A DNA stretch of 64,000 bases from Actinoplanes sp. L3-i22 (GTDB lineage: Bacteria > Actinomycetota > Actinomycetes > Mycobacteriales > Micromonosporaceae): contig NZ_AP024745.1 of assembly GCF_019704555.1 (NCBI RefSeq), positions 8,502,501-8,566,500 of the forward strand. The letters run 5' to 3'. The notes under the pieces were generated by a model. The model saw nothing but the letters and a program-made list of their open reading frames with translations, made no database searches and was not told where the DNA came from. Positions 16,603 through 25,014 of this stretch are shown in pieces. Numbering within the stretch: position 1 is the stretch's first letter; every line of letters starts with the position of its first letter. The translations under genes were made by a program, and so were the position numbers.

Positions 16603-18192
16603 CTAGTGGCGGAAGCCGCCGACGAGGTTGGTGAGGTCACCGGCCAGTCTGGTCAAGTCTGCCGCGGCCTGCTGCGTGGTGCGCGCTCCCTCGGCGGTCG
16701 CCGCGGCGACTTCGGCCACACCGGTGACCGTCCGGGCCACCTCGCCGCTGCTCGACGCGGCCTCGGCGACCGAGCGGCTCATCTCCCCGGTCGTGGCGGT
16801 CTGCTCCTCCACCGCCGACGCGATCGTCGTGGTGTAGTCCCCGATCCGCTGGATCACGTCGGTGATCTCCCCGATCGCGGAGGTCGCCGAGGTGCTCGAC
16901 GCCTGGATCGCGGTGATCCGCGCGGTGATCTCCTCGGTGGCCCGCGCGGTCTGCTGGGACAGCTCCTTGACCTCGCCGGCCACCACCGCGAAGCCCTTGC
17001 CCAGCTCACCGGCCCGGGCCGCCTCGATGGTGGCGTTCAGCGCGAGCAGGTTCGTCTGCTCGGCGATCGTGGTGATCAGCTTGACCACGTCGCTGATCTC
17101 GGCACTGGCCGCGCCGAGCTCGGCGACCTGGCGGGTGGTCCGCTCGGCGACGCCCATGCCCTCGTTGGCGACCCGGGCGGCCTCGGCGGCGTTCGCGGCG
17201 ATCTCGGTGATCGAGGCGCTCATCTCCTCCGCGCCGGCCGCGATCGCCTGCACGCCGGCGTTGACCTCCTCGCTGGCCGAGCTGGCCGAGCCGGCCCGCT
17301 CGGCCACGTCGCCGGCGCCGCTCTCCAGCTGCGAGCTGACCGCGCTGAGCTCCTCGGACGCGCCGGCCAGGGTGACCGCGGAGTCGCCGATGGTGGTGAC
17401 CGTCTCGCGCAGCCGCAGCACCGCGGTGTCCAGCGCGCGGCTCATCCGGCCCGGCTCGTCAGCCGAGGTGATCCCGGTGCTCTGGGTGAGGTCGCCGGCG
17501 GCCAGGCCCTCGCAGATCGTGGTGACCCGGCGCAGCGACCGGACGATGCCCCGGGCGACCACGACACCCAGGCCGAGCGCGGCGAGAATGCCGGCGACCA
17601 GCAGCAGGATCGACTCGATGCGGTTCTGGTGGTAGCCGTCGCGGGCGGCGCCGGCGGCCGAGGCGGCGTCGGCGCTTTCCGCCTCGTTGAGCGCCGTGAG
17701 GTCGTCCTTCAGCGTCGTGACCAGCGGGGAGACCTGGGCCGTGCGGACCTGTTGCCACTTCGCCAGATCGTTCGCCCGGGAGATCGGGATCAGCTGGTTC
17801 TGCGCCACGTCGACGTACCGCTGCCAGGTCGTCATCAGGTTCTCGATGGTCGCCGCCGTGCCGGCCGGGTCGGTGGCCTGGTAGTTCGTCATCTCCTCGT
17901 CGACCGCGGCGAGGTCGGCGGTGAACTCCTTCTCGTACTTCGCCTTGTTGACGGCGTCCGAGTGGACCGCGTGGTTGGTCAGGTCGAGGCGGGACTGGGT
18001 GATCGAGTTCTGCAGCTGACCGAGCACCGCGGCACTGGTCACGTTGTCCTCGTAGATCTCGTTCGCCGAGCCGCTGGCCTCGCCGAGCGCGCGCAGCCCG
18101 CTCGTCCCGATCACGAGGGCCACCAGGGCGGCGACACAGATCGCGAACATGATTTTGACGTTGACACTGAGATCCGCCCAGTACCGCCTCAT
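16603..18192 (-). CDS. Methyl-accepting chemotaxis protein
   Basis: 529 residues. Membrane segment at about 14-33, a four-helix-bundle sensor outside the cell to about 188, a second membrane segment ([19 protein letters not shown]), HAMP domain, then the signalling domain with the hairpin tip [45 protein letters not shown]. It senses an unknown ligand and would control CheA. Presence of an MCP agrees with motile spores as in Actinoplanes. No che genes are in the window. Confidence 0.92.
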   Translation of the reverse strand: MRRYWADLSVNVKIMFAICVAALVALVIGTSGLRALGEASGSANEIYEDNVTSAAVLGQLQNSITQSRLDLTNHAVHSDAVNKAKYEKEFTADLAAVDEEMTNYQATDPAGTAATIENLMTTWQRYVDVAQNQLIPISRANDLAKWQQVRTAQVSPLVTTLKDDLTALNEAESADAASAAGAARDGYHQNRIESILLLVAGILAALGLGVVVARGIVRSLRRVTTICEGLAAGDLTQSTGITSADEPGRMSRALDTAVLRLRETVTTIGDSAVTLAGASEELSAVSSQLESGAGDVAERAGSASSASEEVNAGVQAIAAGAEEMSASITEIAANAAEAARVANEGMGVAERTTRQVAELGAASAEISDVVKLITTIAEQTNLLALNATIEAARAGELGKGFAVVAGEVKELSQQTARATEEITARITAIQASSTSATSAIGEITDVIQRIGDYTTTIASAVEEQTATTGEMSRSVAEAASSSGEVARTVTGVAEVAAATAEGARTTQQAAADLTRLAGDLTNLVGGFRH

Positions 18193-18225
18193 ATCCGAAC
18201 ATTCGGCACCCCGAGCGCCCGGCTG

Positions 18226-18333
18226 AGTGGCGGGGCCGAGCTCCGCCACCGAGCGGGGGGTCAGCGCGTGCCGCCGCGCAGTGGCGGAGCCGAGCGCCGC
18301 CACCGGGCGGGGCGTCAGTGCGTCGCGCCGCGC
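18226..18333. repeat. 54-bp tandem repeat, each unit carrying a hairpin
   Basis: Two units at an offset of 54 bp. Each holds GTGGCGG-N9-CCGCCAC: 18227-18249 and 18281-18303. The second unit reaches into the last codons of the MFS gene (stop at 18315). The hairpins sit downstream of the MFS transporter and upstream of the chemoreceptor, so they may terminate or attenuate transcription between them. Confidence 0.8.
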
Positions 18334-19892
18334 CGGATGCCGACCACCGCGACAAGCGCTCCGACCAGGCACAACACGCCAGAGACCAGGGCCGCGGCGT
18401 GCACGCCGTGCAGGAATGCGGTCGCCGCGCCGTCGATCACCGCGGCCCGAACATTTTCGGTCATGTCCGCGCTCACCGGCGCAATGCCCATGGCCACCGC
18501 GTCCTTCGCGGCGGTCAGCCCCGCCGCCACCGGCGCGGGCACCCCGGCCCCGGTCAGCGAGTCCACCAGGGTGCTGCCCGCCCGGCTGCCGATGATCGAG
18601 ATCAGCACCGAGGTGCCGAGCGCGCCGCCGATCTGCAGCATGGTCGCCTGCAGGCCACCGGCCACACCGCCGTCCTGGACCGGGGCGTTGCCGACGATCG
18701 CCTCGGACGACGCCGACATCACCATGCCGACCCCCAGCCCCAGGCCGATGAACGACGGCCACATCGCCCAGTACCCGGAGTCCGTGCCGAGCAGGATCAG
18801 CCCGAACGACGCGGCACCCTGCAGCAGCATCCCCAGCGGCATCGAGAAGCGTGGGCCGAATCGGTCGGTGAGCGCGGCGCCGAGCGGCGAGGCGACCACC
18901 GAGGCGAGGCTCAGCGGCAGGGTCAGCACCCCGGACCAGACCGGGCTGTACCCGCGGACGTTCTGCAGGTACAGCATGATGTAGAAGATCGAGCCGAGCA
19001 GCGTGAAGAAGTTGACCGCGGTGAGGATCGCGCCGATCGTCAGCGCCGGGCTCCGGAACAACCGCATGGGCAGCAGCGGATGCTCCAGCCGACTCTCGTA
19101 CAGTCCGAAAACGATCAGGCCCAGCAGACCGGCCGCCATCGTGCCGAGCGTCCGCGCCGAGCCCCAGCCCCACGCCTCGCCCTTGACCACGGCGAACACC
19201 AGGACGAGCAGCCCGATCGCGAGCAGCGGCACCCCGGCCACGTCGAACTTGTGGCTGCCGGTGGAATTCCTGCTCTCCGGCAGCACCAGGGCGCTGACGA
19301 GCAGCGCGAGCACCCCCACCGGCGCGTTGATGTAGAAAACGTATTCCCAGCCCACGTGCTGGACGAGCAGGCCGCCGACGATCGGGCCGAGCGCCGTCGA
19401 GACGGACGAGACCATCGCCCAGATGCCGACCGCCATGCCGAACTTCCGCGGCGGGAAGACCGCGCGCAGGATGCCGAGCGTGTTCGGCATCAGCAGCGCC
19501 CCGAACAGCCCCTGCGCGGCCCGGAACGCGATCACCCCCTCGATCGACCCGGCCAGCCCGATCGCCACCGAGGCGAGCGTGAAGCCGGCCACCCCGACCA
19601 GGTAATACTTCCGCCGCCCGAACCGGTCACCGAGCTTGCCGCCGAGGATCAGCGCGGCCGCGAGCGCCAGCAGATAGGAGTTGGTGACCCACTGCAGTTC
19701 CGCGGTGCTGGCCTGCAGGTCGCGGCCGATCTCCGGATTCGCGATCGACACCACACTGCCGTCCAGACCGACCATGAACAGTCCGAACGCGACCGCGATC
19801 AGCGACAGCCAGGGATTGCCGCGCCGGCCTACGGCCGCCGGCGGCGGCGAGTGCGCCGGGGTGGGGACGTCCGCGGAAACGGTCGAGGTCAT
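18315..19892 (-). CDS. MFS multidrug exporter, DHA2 (14-TM) family
   Basis: 525 residues with about 14 hydrophobic segments. Family motifs: [33 protein letters not shown] and [25 protein letters not shown] lies six bases before the ATG. It would export hydrophobic compounds using proton motive force. The MarR gene lies upstream on the same strand, separated by a repeat region, and probably controls it. Confidence 0.9.
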   Translation of the reverse strand: MTSTVSADVPTPAHSPPPAAVGRRGNPWLSLIAVAFGLFMVGLDGSVVSIANPEIGRDLQASTAELQWVTNSYLLALAAALILGGKLGDRFGRRKYYLVGVAGFTLASVAIGLAGSIEGVIAFRAAQGLFGALLMPNTLGILRAVFPPRKFGMAVGIWAMVSSVSTALGPIVGGLLVQHVGWEYVFYINAPVGVLALLVSALVLPESRNSTGSHKFDVAGVPLLAIGLLVLVFAVVKGEAWGWGSARTLGTMAAGLLGLIVFGLYESRLEHPLLPMRLFRSPALTIGAILTAVNFFTLLGSIFYIMLYLQNVRGYSPVWSGVLTLPLSLASVVASPLGAALTDRFGPRFSMPLGMLLQGAASFGLILLGTDSGYWAMWPSFIGLGLGVGMVMSASSEAIVGNAPVQDGGVAGGLQATMLQIGGALGTSVLISIIGSRAGSTLVDSLTGAGVPAPVAAGLTAAKDAVAMGIAPVSADMTENVRAAVIDGAATAFLHGVHAAALVSGVLCLVGALVAVVGIRRGATH

Positions 19893-19907
19893 GAATGCTC
19901 CATCCTT

Positions 19908-19927
19908 GCTTCGATTGCTTTGGTACG
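19908..19927 (-). repeat. Dispersed 20-bp element, copy 3
   Basis: On the minus strand the sequence CGTACCAAAGCAATCGAAGC matches 19 of 20 bases of two other copies (31407-31426 and 58014-58033). It lies 15 bases upstream of the MFS start. Confidence 0.6.
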
Positions 19928-19989
19928 CCGTGAAGCGCGCAAGCCCGCGAGTTCCACCCGGTCCCGCGCAAGTCCGTAATCGATCCAGC

Positions 19990-20225
19990 CCACCCGGCGC
20001 GGCCCGCATCCACCGCGATCCATCCGCCCAGCGCACCCGGCCCACCCAGCGCACTCAGCGCACCCAGCCCGCCACCGCACCCGGCCCACCCAGCGCACTC
20101 AGCGCACCCAGCCCGCCACCGCACCCGGCCCGCTCAGCCCGCCACCGCACCCGGCCCGCTCAGCCCGCCCGGCCCGCCCGGCCCGCCCAGCGCGCCCAGC
20201 GCATCCGGCCCGCCTGGCCCGCCCG
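19990..20225. repeat. Degenerate proline-codon-like tandem array between MarR and MFS genes
   Basis: Units built on CCCACCCAGCGCACTCAG and CCCGCCACCGCACCCGGCC are repeated, ending in a short CCCGCCCGG ladder. The 19893-20279 interval holds no supported gene; the MFS ribosome site and possibly its own promoter lie at its left edge. Confidence 0.75.
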
Positions 20226-20279
20226 CGTTCGCAGTGACCTGCGGGTCCTTGGATCAGGCGGGCCGTGTGGGTCCGTGAC

Positions 20280-20735
20280 TCAGCGGTCCTGTGGCGGCCG
20301 ACCTGCGCGGACGTGCCGGGCGATCCTGGTCAGCGCCGGGATCGCGGCCCGGACGGCCGACTGTTCGTCCTCGTCGAGATCGCCGAGCGCCGCATCCAGA
20401 TATCCACTGAACAGGTCCTGCACCTCGTCGATGCGCCCGCGCGCCTCCTCGGTGACGTGCAGGCGCACCACCCGGCGATCCTGCTGATCCGGCTCCCGGG
20501 TCAGCAGACCGTTCTTGACCATGGCAGTAACCAGGGCGCTCGCGTTGTTCGGCTGCATCTGCAGCTCGGCGGCGAGCTCCCGCACGGTCATCCCGGGCGA
20601 CGCACGGACCTGCCAGAGCGCAACGATCTGCGCCTCCGGCGGCTTGGGATGGACGAAGTCGCCCTGCAGCCGCCGGTCCAGGCTGCGGTGCAGCTGGTGG
20701 GCCAGGTGCATGAGGGCAACGGCGTCATCGGTCAC
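20280..20735 (-). CDS. MarR-family repressor
   Basis: 151 residues from a GTG. The winged helix is seen in VRELAAELQMQPNNASALVTAMVKNGLL followed by the wing DQQDRRVVRLHVTEEARG. MarR proteins bind palindromes as dimers and release DNA on binding small aromatic ligands. A perfect 10+10 palindrome lies 10 bases upstream of the start, so autoregulation is very likely. The likely target is its own transcript reaching the downstream efflux gene. Confidence 0.9.
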   Translation of the reverse strand: MTDDAVALMHLAHQLHRSLDRRLQGDFVHPKPPEAQIVALWQVRASPGMTVRELAAELQMQPNNASALVTAMVKNGLLTREPDQQDRRVVRLHVTEEARGRIDEVQDLFSGYLDAALGDLDEDEQSAVRAAIPALTRIARHVRAGRPPQDR

Positions 20736-20744
20736 ATGACGATT

Positions 20745-20768
20745 ATTAGGTATGAGGACATACCTAAT
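20745..20768. promoter_or_regulatory. MarR operator palindrome
   Basis: ATTAGGTATG and CATACCTAAT are perfect inverted arms with the 4-base spacer AGGA. On the minus strand the AT-rich right end (CCTAATAAT) can act as a -10 box, so the repressor would cover the marR promoter. The mRNA leader would then be only a few bases long. Confidence 0.8.
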
Positions 20769-20805
20769 GCAAGGTCATGGGTTTCTGATCACTTCCGCTT
20801 ACGCG

Positions 20806-20839
20806 AAGAGCCCCTCCCCGCGTACGGGAAAGGGCCCTT
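20806..20839. terminator. Imperfect hairpin between phosphatase and MarR genes
   Basis: Arms 20806-20820 and 20825-20839 pair with about three mismatches around the loop CGTA. The arms end in AAG and CTT. It would terminate transcription leaving the phosphatase gene on the minus strand. Confidence 0.5.
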
Positions 20840-20856
20840 GACTTTGCGGTCGTGAT

Positions 20857-20952
20857 GTGCGGCCGCACTCGTGCGGTCTCGCTCGTGCGTCCGCGCTCGT
20901 GCGTCCGCGCTCGTGCGGTCTCGCTCTTGCGTCCGCGCTCGTGCGGTCTCGC
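20857..20952. repeat. CGCTCGTGCGTC-type short tandem array
   Basis: About six degenerate 12 to 16-base units such as CGCTCGTGCGTCCG and CTCGTGCGGTCTCG lie just downstream of the phosphatase stop. No gene is supported in 20769-20979. Confidence 0.75.
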
Positions 20953-20979
20953 CTTGCAGGTCCGGCCTCTTGTCGGGCC

Positions 20980-22101
20980 TCAGCCGACCAGCAGCTGGGC
21001 GCGCAGCTCGCGCAGGTCCTTGGCGTTCAGCCCGAGCCCCGTGCGGAGGTAGCCGTCGAAGCTGCCGTACTCGGCGGTGACCTCGTCGAAGCCGGACTGC
21101 AGGTACTCCTCGCGAACGTCCAGGACCGCCTTGTATCCGGGCCGGATCACGGCCGGAATCTGGGCCAGCGTGGCCTCGTTCGAGGCCGCGTTGTAGGTGT
21201 TGCTGAGCAGGTAGTCCCGCAGCACCGTCGCACGCGGCACCCCCAGCGCGGTCAGGATCGCGGCACTGGCCCAGCCGGTCCGGTCCTTGCCCGCCGTGCA
21301 GTGGTAGAGCACGTTCGCGGCCCGACGGTCGGCCACGGTCGTGAACAGCGTGCGGTAGGACGCGCGCCCGGAGTCCGACGAGACGAACGCCTTCTCCCCG
21401 GCCACCATCATCGCGACACCACCGGCGTCGGTGGTGAGATCGATGGTGCCCAGGCCGCCGCTGGCGTCACTGGTACCGATCACGTTCGCGTTGATGTAGG
21501 TCACCCCCGCCGGCACCTTGTCCTGACCAGCAGCGATCTCCGACGGCGTACGGAAATCGATGTCGGTCCGGATGCCGAGACGCTTGAGCTTGGCCACGTC
21601 CGCGTCGGTCAGCGCGGCCAGCGAGTTGGACCGGTAGATGACGCCCATCTTGACCCACTGCCCGTCCGCGGTCCGGTACCCACCGGCGTCCCGGAAGTTC
21701 GGCGCCGACGCCAGATGCAGCGAACGGTCAGCCAGCGTCAGCGACTCCCCGCGGTCCGGCACCAGCTCGAACCACCAGCGGTCGGCCTCCCCCAGGCTCT
21801 TGACCGTGACGGTGGCCTTCGCCCCACCCCGAGCAACCGGCTTACGGCGCTCGATACGGTCCCGGCTCACACCGGCGTAGACCGTCACGTTCCGAGCCCC
21901 CTGCGCCGCCCACGCAATGGTGAAGGTGCCGTCGGCGTTCTGAGTCACCGTCGCCGCGGTGAACGGAATCTGATGCTGACCCTGGTTCTCGTGGGCAGCG
22001 TGGTGGCCACTCTTGTCATAGGCGAGCGCGGGAGATGCGGTGAGGCCGGCACCGAGAGCAACAGCGCAGGCCAGGCAGGTGGCAGCTTTGATCAACTTCA
22101 C
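20980..22101 (-). CDS. Secreted tyrosine phosphatase (PtpB/lipid-phosphatase-like)
   Basis: 373 residues. A Sec signal peptide ends at PALAYDKS near residue 28. A beta-rich region (about 45-130) leads to a dual-specificity phosphatase fold: APNFRDAGGYRTADG, then the active site HC268TAGKDR274TG with the nucleophilic cysteine and the phosphate-binding arginine. This is the family of Mycobacterium PtpB and of secreted protein-tyrosine/serine phosphatases. Export suggests a role in phosphate scavenging or on surface proteins. It stands alone between repeat arrays. Confidence 0.88.
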   Translation of the reverse strand: MKLIKAATCLACAVALGAGLTASPALAYDKSGHHAAHENQGQHQIPFTAATVTQNADGTFTIAWAAQGARNVTVYAGVSRDRIERRKPVARGGAKATVTVKSLGEADRWWFELVPDRGESLTLADRSLHLASAPNFRDAGGYRTADGQWVKMGVIYRSNSLAALTDADVAKLKRLGIRTDIDFRTPSEIAAGQDKVPAGVTYINANVIGTSDASGGLGTIDLTTDAGGVAMMVAGEKAFVSSDSGRASYRTLFTTVADRRAANVLYHCTAGKDRTGWASAAILTALGVPRATVLRDYLLSNTYNAASNEATLAQIPAVIRPGYKAVLDVREEYLQSGFDEVTAEYGSFDGYLRTGLGLNAKDLRELRAQLLVG

Positions 22102-22167
22102 CCCTGCATTGCATGCGCCCGAACCGTCGCTGGAACAACGCCCACACCATGACTAAGTAAACAGATA

Positions 22168-22666
22168 TTTACTAGCTGGGTGCCCCCCTGCCCGCCGCAC
22201 GCCTGCCCACCGCCGCACACCCACCGCGCCTGCCCACCAGCGGGCGTCAGCGCACCAGCCCACCAGCCCACCAGCCCACCAGCCCACCAGCCCACCAGCC
22301 CACCAGCCGAGCGTGAGCACACCCACCACTCGCCATCGCACCTGCTCGCCGACCAGCCACCAGCACACCTCCCCGCTCCCGGCCACTGCTCCCCTCTCCC
22401 GCTCGTCGGGTGCGGCTCGGCGCCCGCCGCCCCCGCTCGCCGCACGCCGGGCGTCGGGCACCGCAGGCCGCAGGCCGCAGGCCGCACGCCGCTCGCCGCA
22501 CGCCGGGCGTCGGGCACCGCAGGCCGCACGCCGCTCGCCGCACGCCGGGCGTCGGGCACCGCAGGCCGCACGCCGCTCGCCGCACGTCAGGCGTCGGGCG
22601 TCGGGCGTCGGGCGTCGGGCGTCGGGCGTCGGGCGTCGGGCGTCGGGGCACCGTTTACTAGCTGGG
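22168..22666. repeat. Minisatellite block bounded by 13-bp direct repeats
   Basis: TTTACTAGCTGGG occurs at 22168-22180 and again at 22654-22666. Between the copies lie CCACCAGCC repeats (about 22250-22310), then a 42-bp unit containing GGGCACCGCAGGCCGCACG repeated about three and a half times (22440-22600), then GGCGTCG units of 7 bp (about 22585-22650). The right copy encodes the last codons of the PARG gene. No gene is supported in 22102-22657. Confidence 0.8.
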
Positions 22667-23455
22667 CATGAGCGCCTCCTCGAAGGCCTTGCGGGTGGTG
22701 CCGGCACGGTCCAGCACGGCGAAGACCACCAGGTCGAACCACGGGCTGGCGGCCAGAGTCTCCGCGAAGACCTGGGCGACCTCGGCCGGGTCGTTGCCGA
22801 AGACGCCGCAGCCCCAGGCTCCGAGGACCAGCTCACGATGGCCGTGGGCGGCGGCGACCCGGAGCACCCGGGCGGCCCGGCCGGCCAGGGTCGCCCGGAT
22901 CGCGGGGAGCGAATCCGGCTGGTTGCGGGCGATCGCGGAACGATTCGGCGCCGCCGAAACCAGGAACGAGGCGGGATATGGCGCGGACAGCATCCGGCCC
23001 TTGTCATCGCGGAACACCGGCACGGACGGTGCGTAGATGACCCGGTCGGTATAGAGCAGCGACGGATTGCCGCGGTGATGGTCGTAGAAGTCGCCGGCCG
23101 CCAGCAGACAGGGATAGAGGGCCGAGCCACGGGCAAGGCTCTCTTCCTGCGCCTGCGCGCCGGTGCGGAATCCCCCGCCCGGATTGCGGGCCGAGGCGAA
23201 GTTGAGGACCGCCGGGTCGCCGCCGAGCCGACGGGCGGCCCAGAGCGTCGACTCCGGCGTGACCTCGACCTTCGGGTGATGATTCGGCGTGGTGACGGGC
23301 TCGGGCAGGTCATCGTCCGGAAGGTAGAGCCGGGTGGCGGCGACCGACTTCGCGACCTGGCCCGCGATCTCGACGCGACCATCCGGCCCCTCGTAGTGAC
23401 CCTGCTCAGCGATCTTGACCGTTTCCTGGGCGATCGCCCGTAACCTGGCACTCAT
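22658..23455 (-). CDS. Bacterial-type poly(ADP-ribose) glycohydrolase / TIGR02452 macrodomain protein
   Basis: 265 residues from the ATG preceded by AAGGA. The catalytic signature GGG-x7-QEE is intact: G93-G95 in NPGGGFRTGAQAQEESLARG, with Q103, E104 and E105. Further family blocks are LNFASARNPGGG, IYAPSVPVFRD and LVLGAWGCGVFGNDP. Such enzymes hydrolyse ribose-ribose bonds of poly(ADP-ribose) or remove ADP-ribose. No ADP-ribosyltransferase gene is in the window. The longer frame to 23509 has no ribosome site. Confidence 0.88.
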   Translation of the reverse strand: MSARLRAIAQETVKIAEQGHYEGPDGRVEIAGQVAKSVAATRLYLPDDDLPEPVTTPNHHPKVEVTPESTLWAARRLGGDPAVLNFASARNPGGGFRTGAQAQEESLARGSALYPCLLAAGDFYDHHRGNPSLLYTDRVIYAPSVPVFRDDKGRMLSAPYPASFLVSAAPNRSAIARNQPDSLPAIRATLAGRAARVLRVAAAHGHRELVLGAWGCGVFGNDPAEVAQVFAETLAASPWFDLVVFAVLDRAGTTRKAFEEALMPS

Positions 23456-23644
23456 GGCGGTGATCCTTCCGGCCGTCGTCGATGGGCGCGAATCGTTTTC
23501 GTGCGCCAATGTTCCTGCGCCCGGATCGCCTCGACCAGGCTCTTAAGTACTGTCTTTCGCCAGGCTCCTACGCCCAGGGGATGACGAACGAGATACGTCT
23601 CCGGTCCGACGACAGAGCGGCCGAGGCCGGGCAGGATCGTCGGC

Positions 23645-24409
23645 ATGGTCCAGGTTCTCGACGTCGCCCGTCTCCGGCGGCTGCGCCCGGTGGAGCAGAT
23701 CGCCCACCTGGTCGGCGTGCTGCTGATGGTCTCCGGCGTCGTGCATTTCGGGGTCTTCCTGATCGACGGCGGGCCGTGGGAGGGGCCGGTCTCCTGGCGC
23801 AAGCCGACGACGTTCGGGCTCTCCTTCGGGCTCACGCTGATCACCGTCGCCTGGGTGACGGGCTATCTGGTGATGAGCCCCCGGGCCCGAGCCTGGCTGT
23901 TGGGCGTCTTCACGGCGGACTGCGTGCTCGAGGTCGCCGGGATCACCGTCCAGGCGTGGCGGCGGGTGCCGTCCCACTTCAACACCGAGACACCGGTGTC
24001 CCGGGCGATCGCCATGGCTCTGGCGTTCGGTGGCGGGGTGCTGGTGGTGGTTCTGGTCTGCTTCGCCGTGGTGGCGCTGCGCGGCCGGATCCGCGGGCCG
24101 GCCGACCTACGGCTGGCGTTGCGGGCCGGCTGGGGCCTGCTGCTGCTGACCCTGGCCACCGGCGTGGCGATGGTCGCGAAGGGCTCGATCCTGTACCGGA
24201 CGGAGAGCCCCCAGGTGGCCTATACGACGGCGGGCTCCCTGAAGCCGGTCCACGGCGTGGCCCTGCACGCGATCCTGGTCCTGCCCCTGATCGCCGTCGG
24301 CTTGCGGGCACTGGGCCGGCCGGAGCCCTGGCGCCTGCGAGCGGTCAAGCTGGCCGTCTGGCTGTACCTACTGGCCACCGCCATAGCCGCCGTCATCTCG
24401 CTGATCTGA
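23645..24409 (+). CDS. Seven-TM membrane protein, unknown function
   Basis: 254 residues with about seven hydrophobic segments (VGVLLMVSGVVHFGVFLID, FGLSFGLTLITVAWVTGYL, AMALAFGGGVLVVVLVCFAVV, LLLLTLATGVAMVAKG and others). WRKPTTFGLSFG and GSLKPVHGVALHAIL are notable conserved-looking stretches. AGGA precedes the ATG. I do not recognise the family. Confidence 0.7.
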   Translation: MVQVLDVARLRRLRPVEQIAHLVGVLLMVSGVVHFGVFLIDGGPWEGPVSWRKPTTFGLSFGLTLITVAWVTGYLVMSPRARAWLLGVFTADCVLEVAGITVQAWRRVPSHFNTETPVSRAIAMALAFGGGVLVVVLVCFAVVALRGRIRGPADLRLALRAGWGLLLLTLATGVAMVAKGSILYRTESPQVAYTTAGSLKPVHGVALHAILVLPLIAVGLRALGRPEPWRLRAVKLAVWLYLLATAIAAVISLI

Positions 24410-24639
24410 TCACGGCCGCCGCAGCCAGCACGTCGACGAAGGCCGCAGCGAATGGACCGCGCGGAAGCAACCAGAGCACGGATGGAGGCGACCAGAGCTC
24501 GGGGGCAGGCGATCAGAGCGCGCTCGACCGGCGGGTCGGGGCGGAGCATCACGGCGTCAAGACCAGGCGGACTGGCAGCGGCTGGGCGGAATCGCAGTAG
24601 CCGGACGGAACGCAGCGGCTGGGCGGAACGGCAGTAGCG

Positions 24640-24855
24640 GGGCGGAACGCACGGGCGGACGGAGGCGCGGTGGCCGGGCGGAACGCACGGGCGGACGGAA
24701 GCGCGGTGGCCGGGCGGAACGCACGGGCGGACGGAAGCGCGGTGGCCGAGCGGAACGCACGGGCGGACGGAAGCGCGGTGGCCGGGCGGAACGCACGGGC
24801 GGACGGAAGCGCGGTGGCCGGGCGGAACGCACGGGCGGACGGAAGCGCGGTGGCG
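24640..24855. repeat. Six perfect or near-perfect 36-bp tandem repeats
   Basis: Units start at 24640, 24676, 24712, 24748, 24784 and 24820; each begins GGGCGGAACGCACGGGCGG. Degenerate relatives extend left to about 24560. The frame is open on both strands because 36 is a multiple of three, but no ribosome site precedes any start and the continuation to the right is antisense to the reductase gene. The interval 24410-25014 otherwise holds only the hairpin at 24923. Confidence 0.9.
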
Positions 24856-24922
24856 GGCGGAATGCCGGCGGCCGGGCGGAACGGCAGCGGCCCCGGCGAA
24901 GCGGGTCGCGGGGCTACCGAGA

Positions 24923-24967
24923 GGTCCCGGGCGCTGCCTCCCCCATACGGAGGCAGCGCCCGGGACC
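24923..24967 (-). terminator. 18-bp perfect hairpin after the ferric-reductase-like gene
   Basis: Arms 24923-24940 and 24950-24967 are perfect complements around a 9-base loop CCCCATACG. It lies 48 bases after the stop of the minus-strand reductase and lacks a T run, as many actinomycete terminators do. Confidence 0.75.
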
Positions 24968-25014
24968 CTCTATCAAGGAGCCGCTCGGGGGCATCGTCCG
25001 AGCGACCCCAGCTC

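Noticed and set aside
22180..22671. Plus-strand histidine/proline-rich protein across the minisatellite
   Set aside because: Repeat units open all frames; no ribosome site and no unique sequence.
24640..24855. CRISPR-like array
   Set aside because: Units are contiguous with no unique spacers and no cas genes are nearby, so it is a minisatellite.
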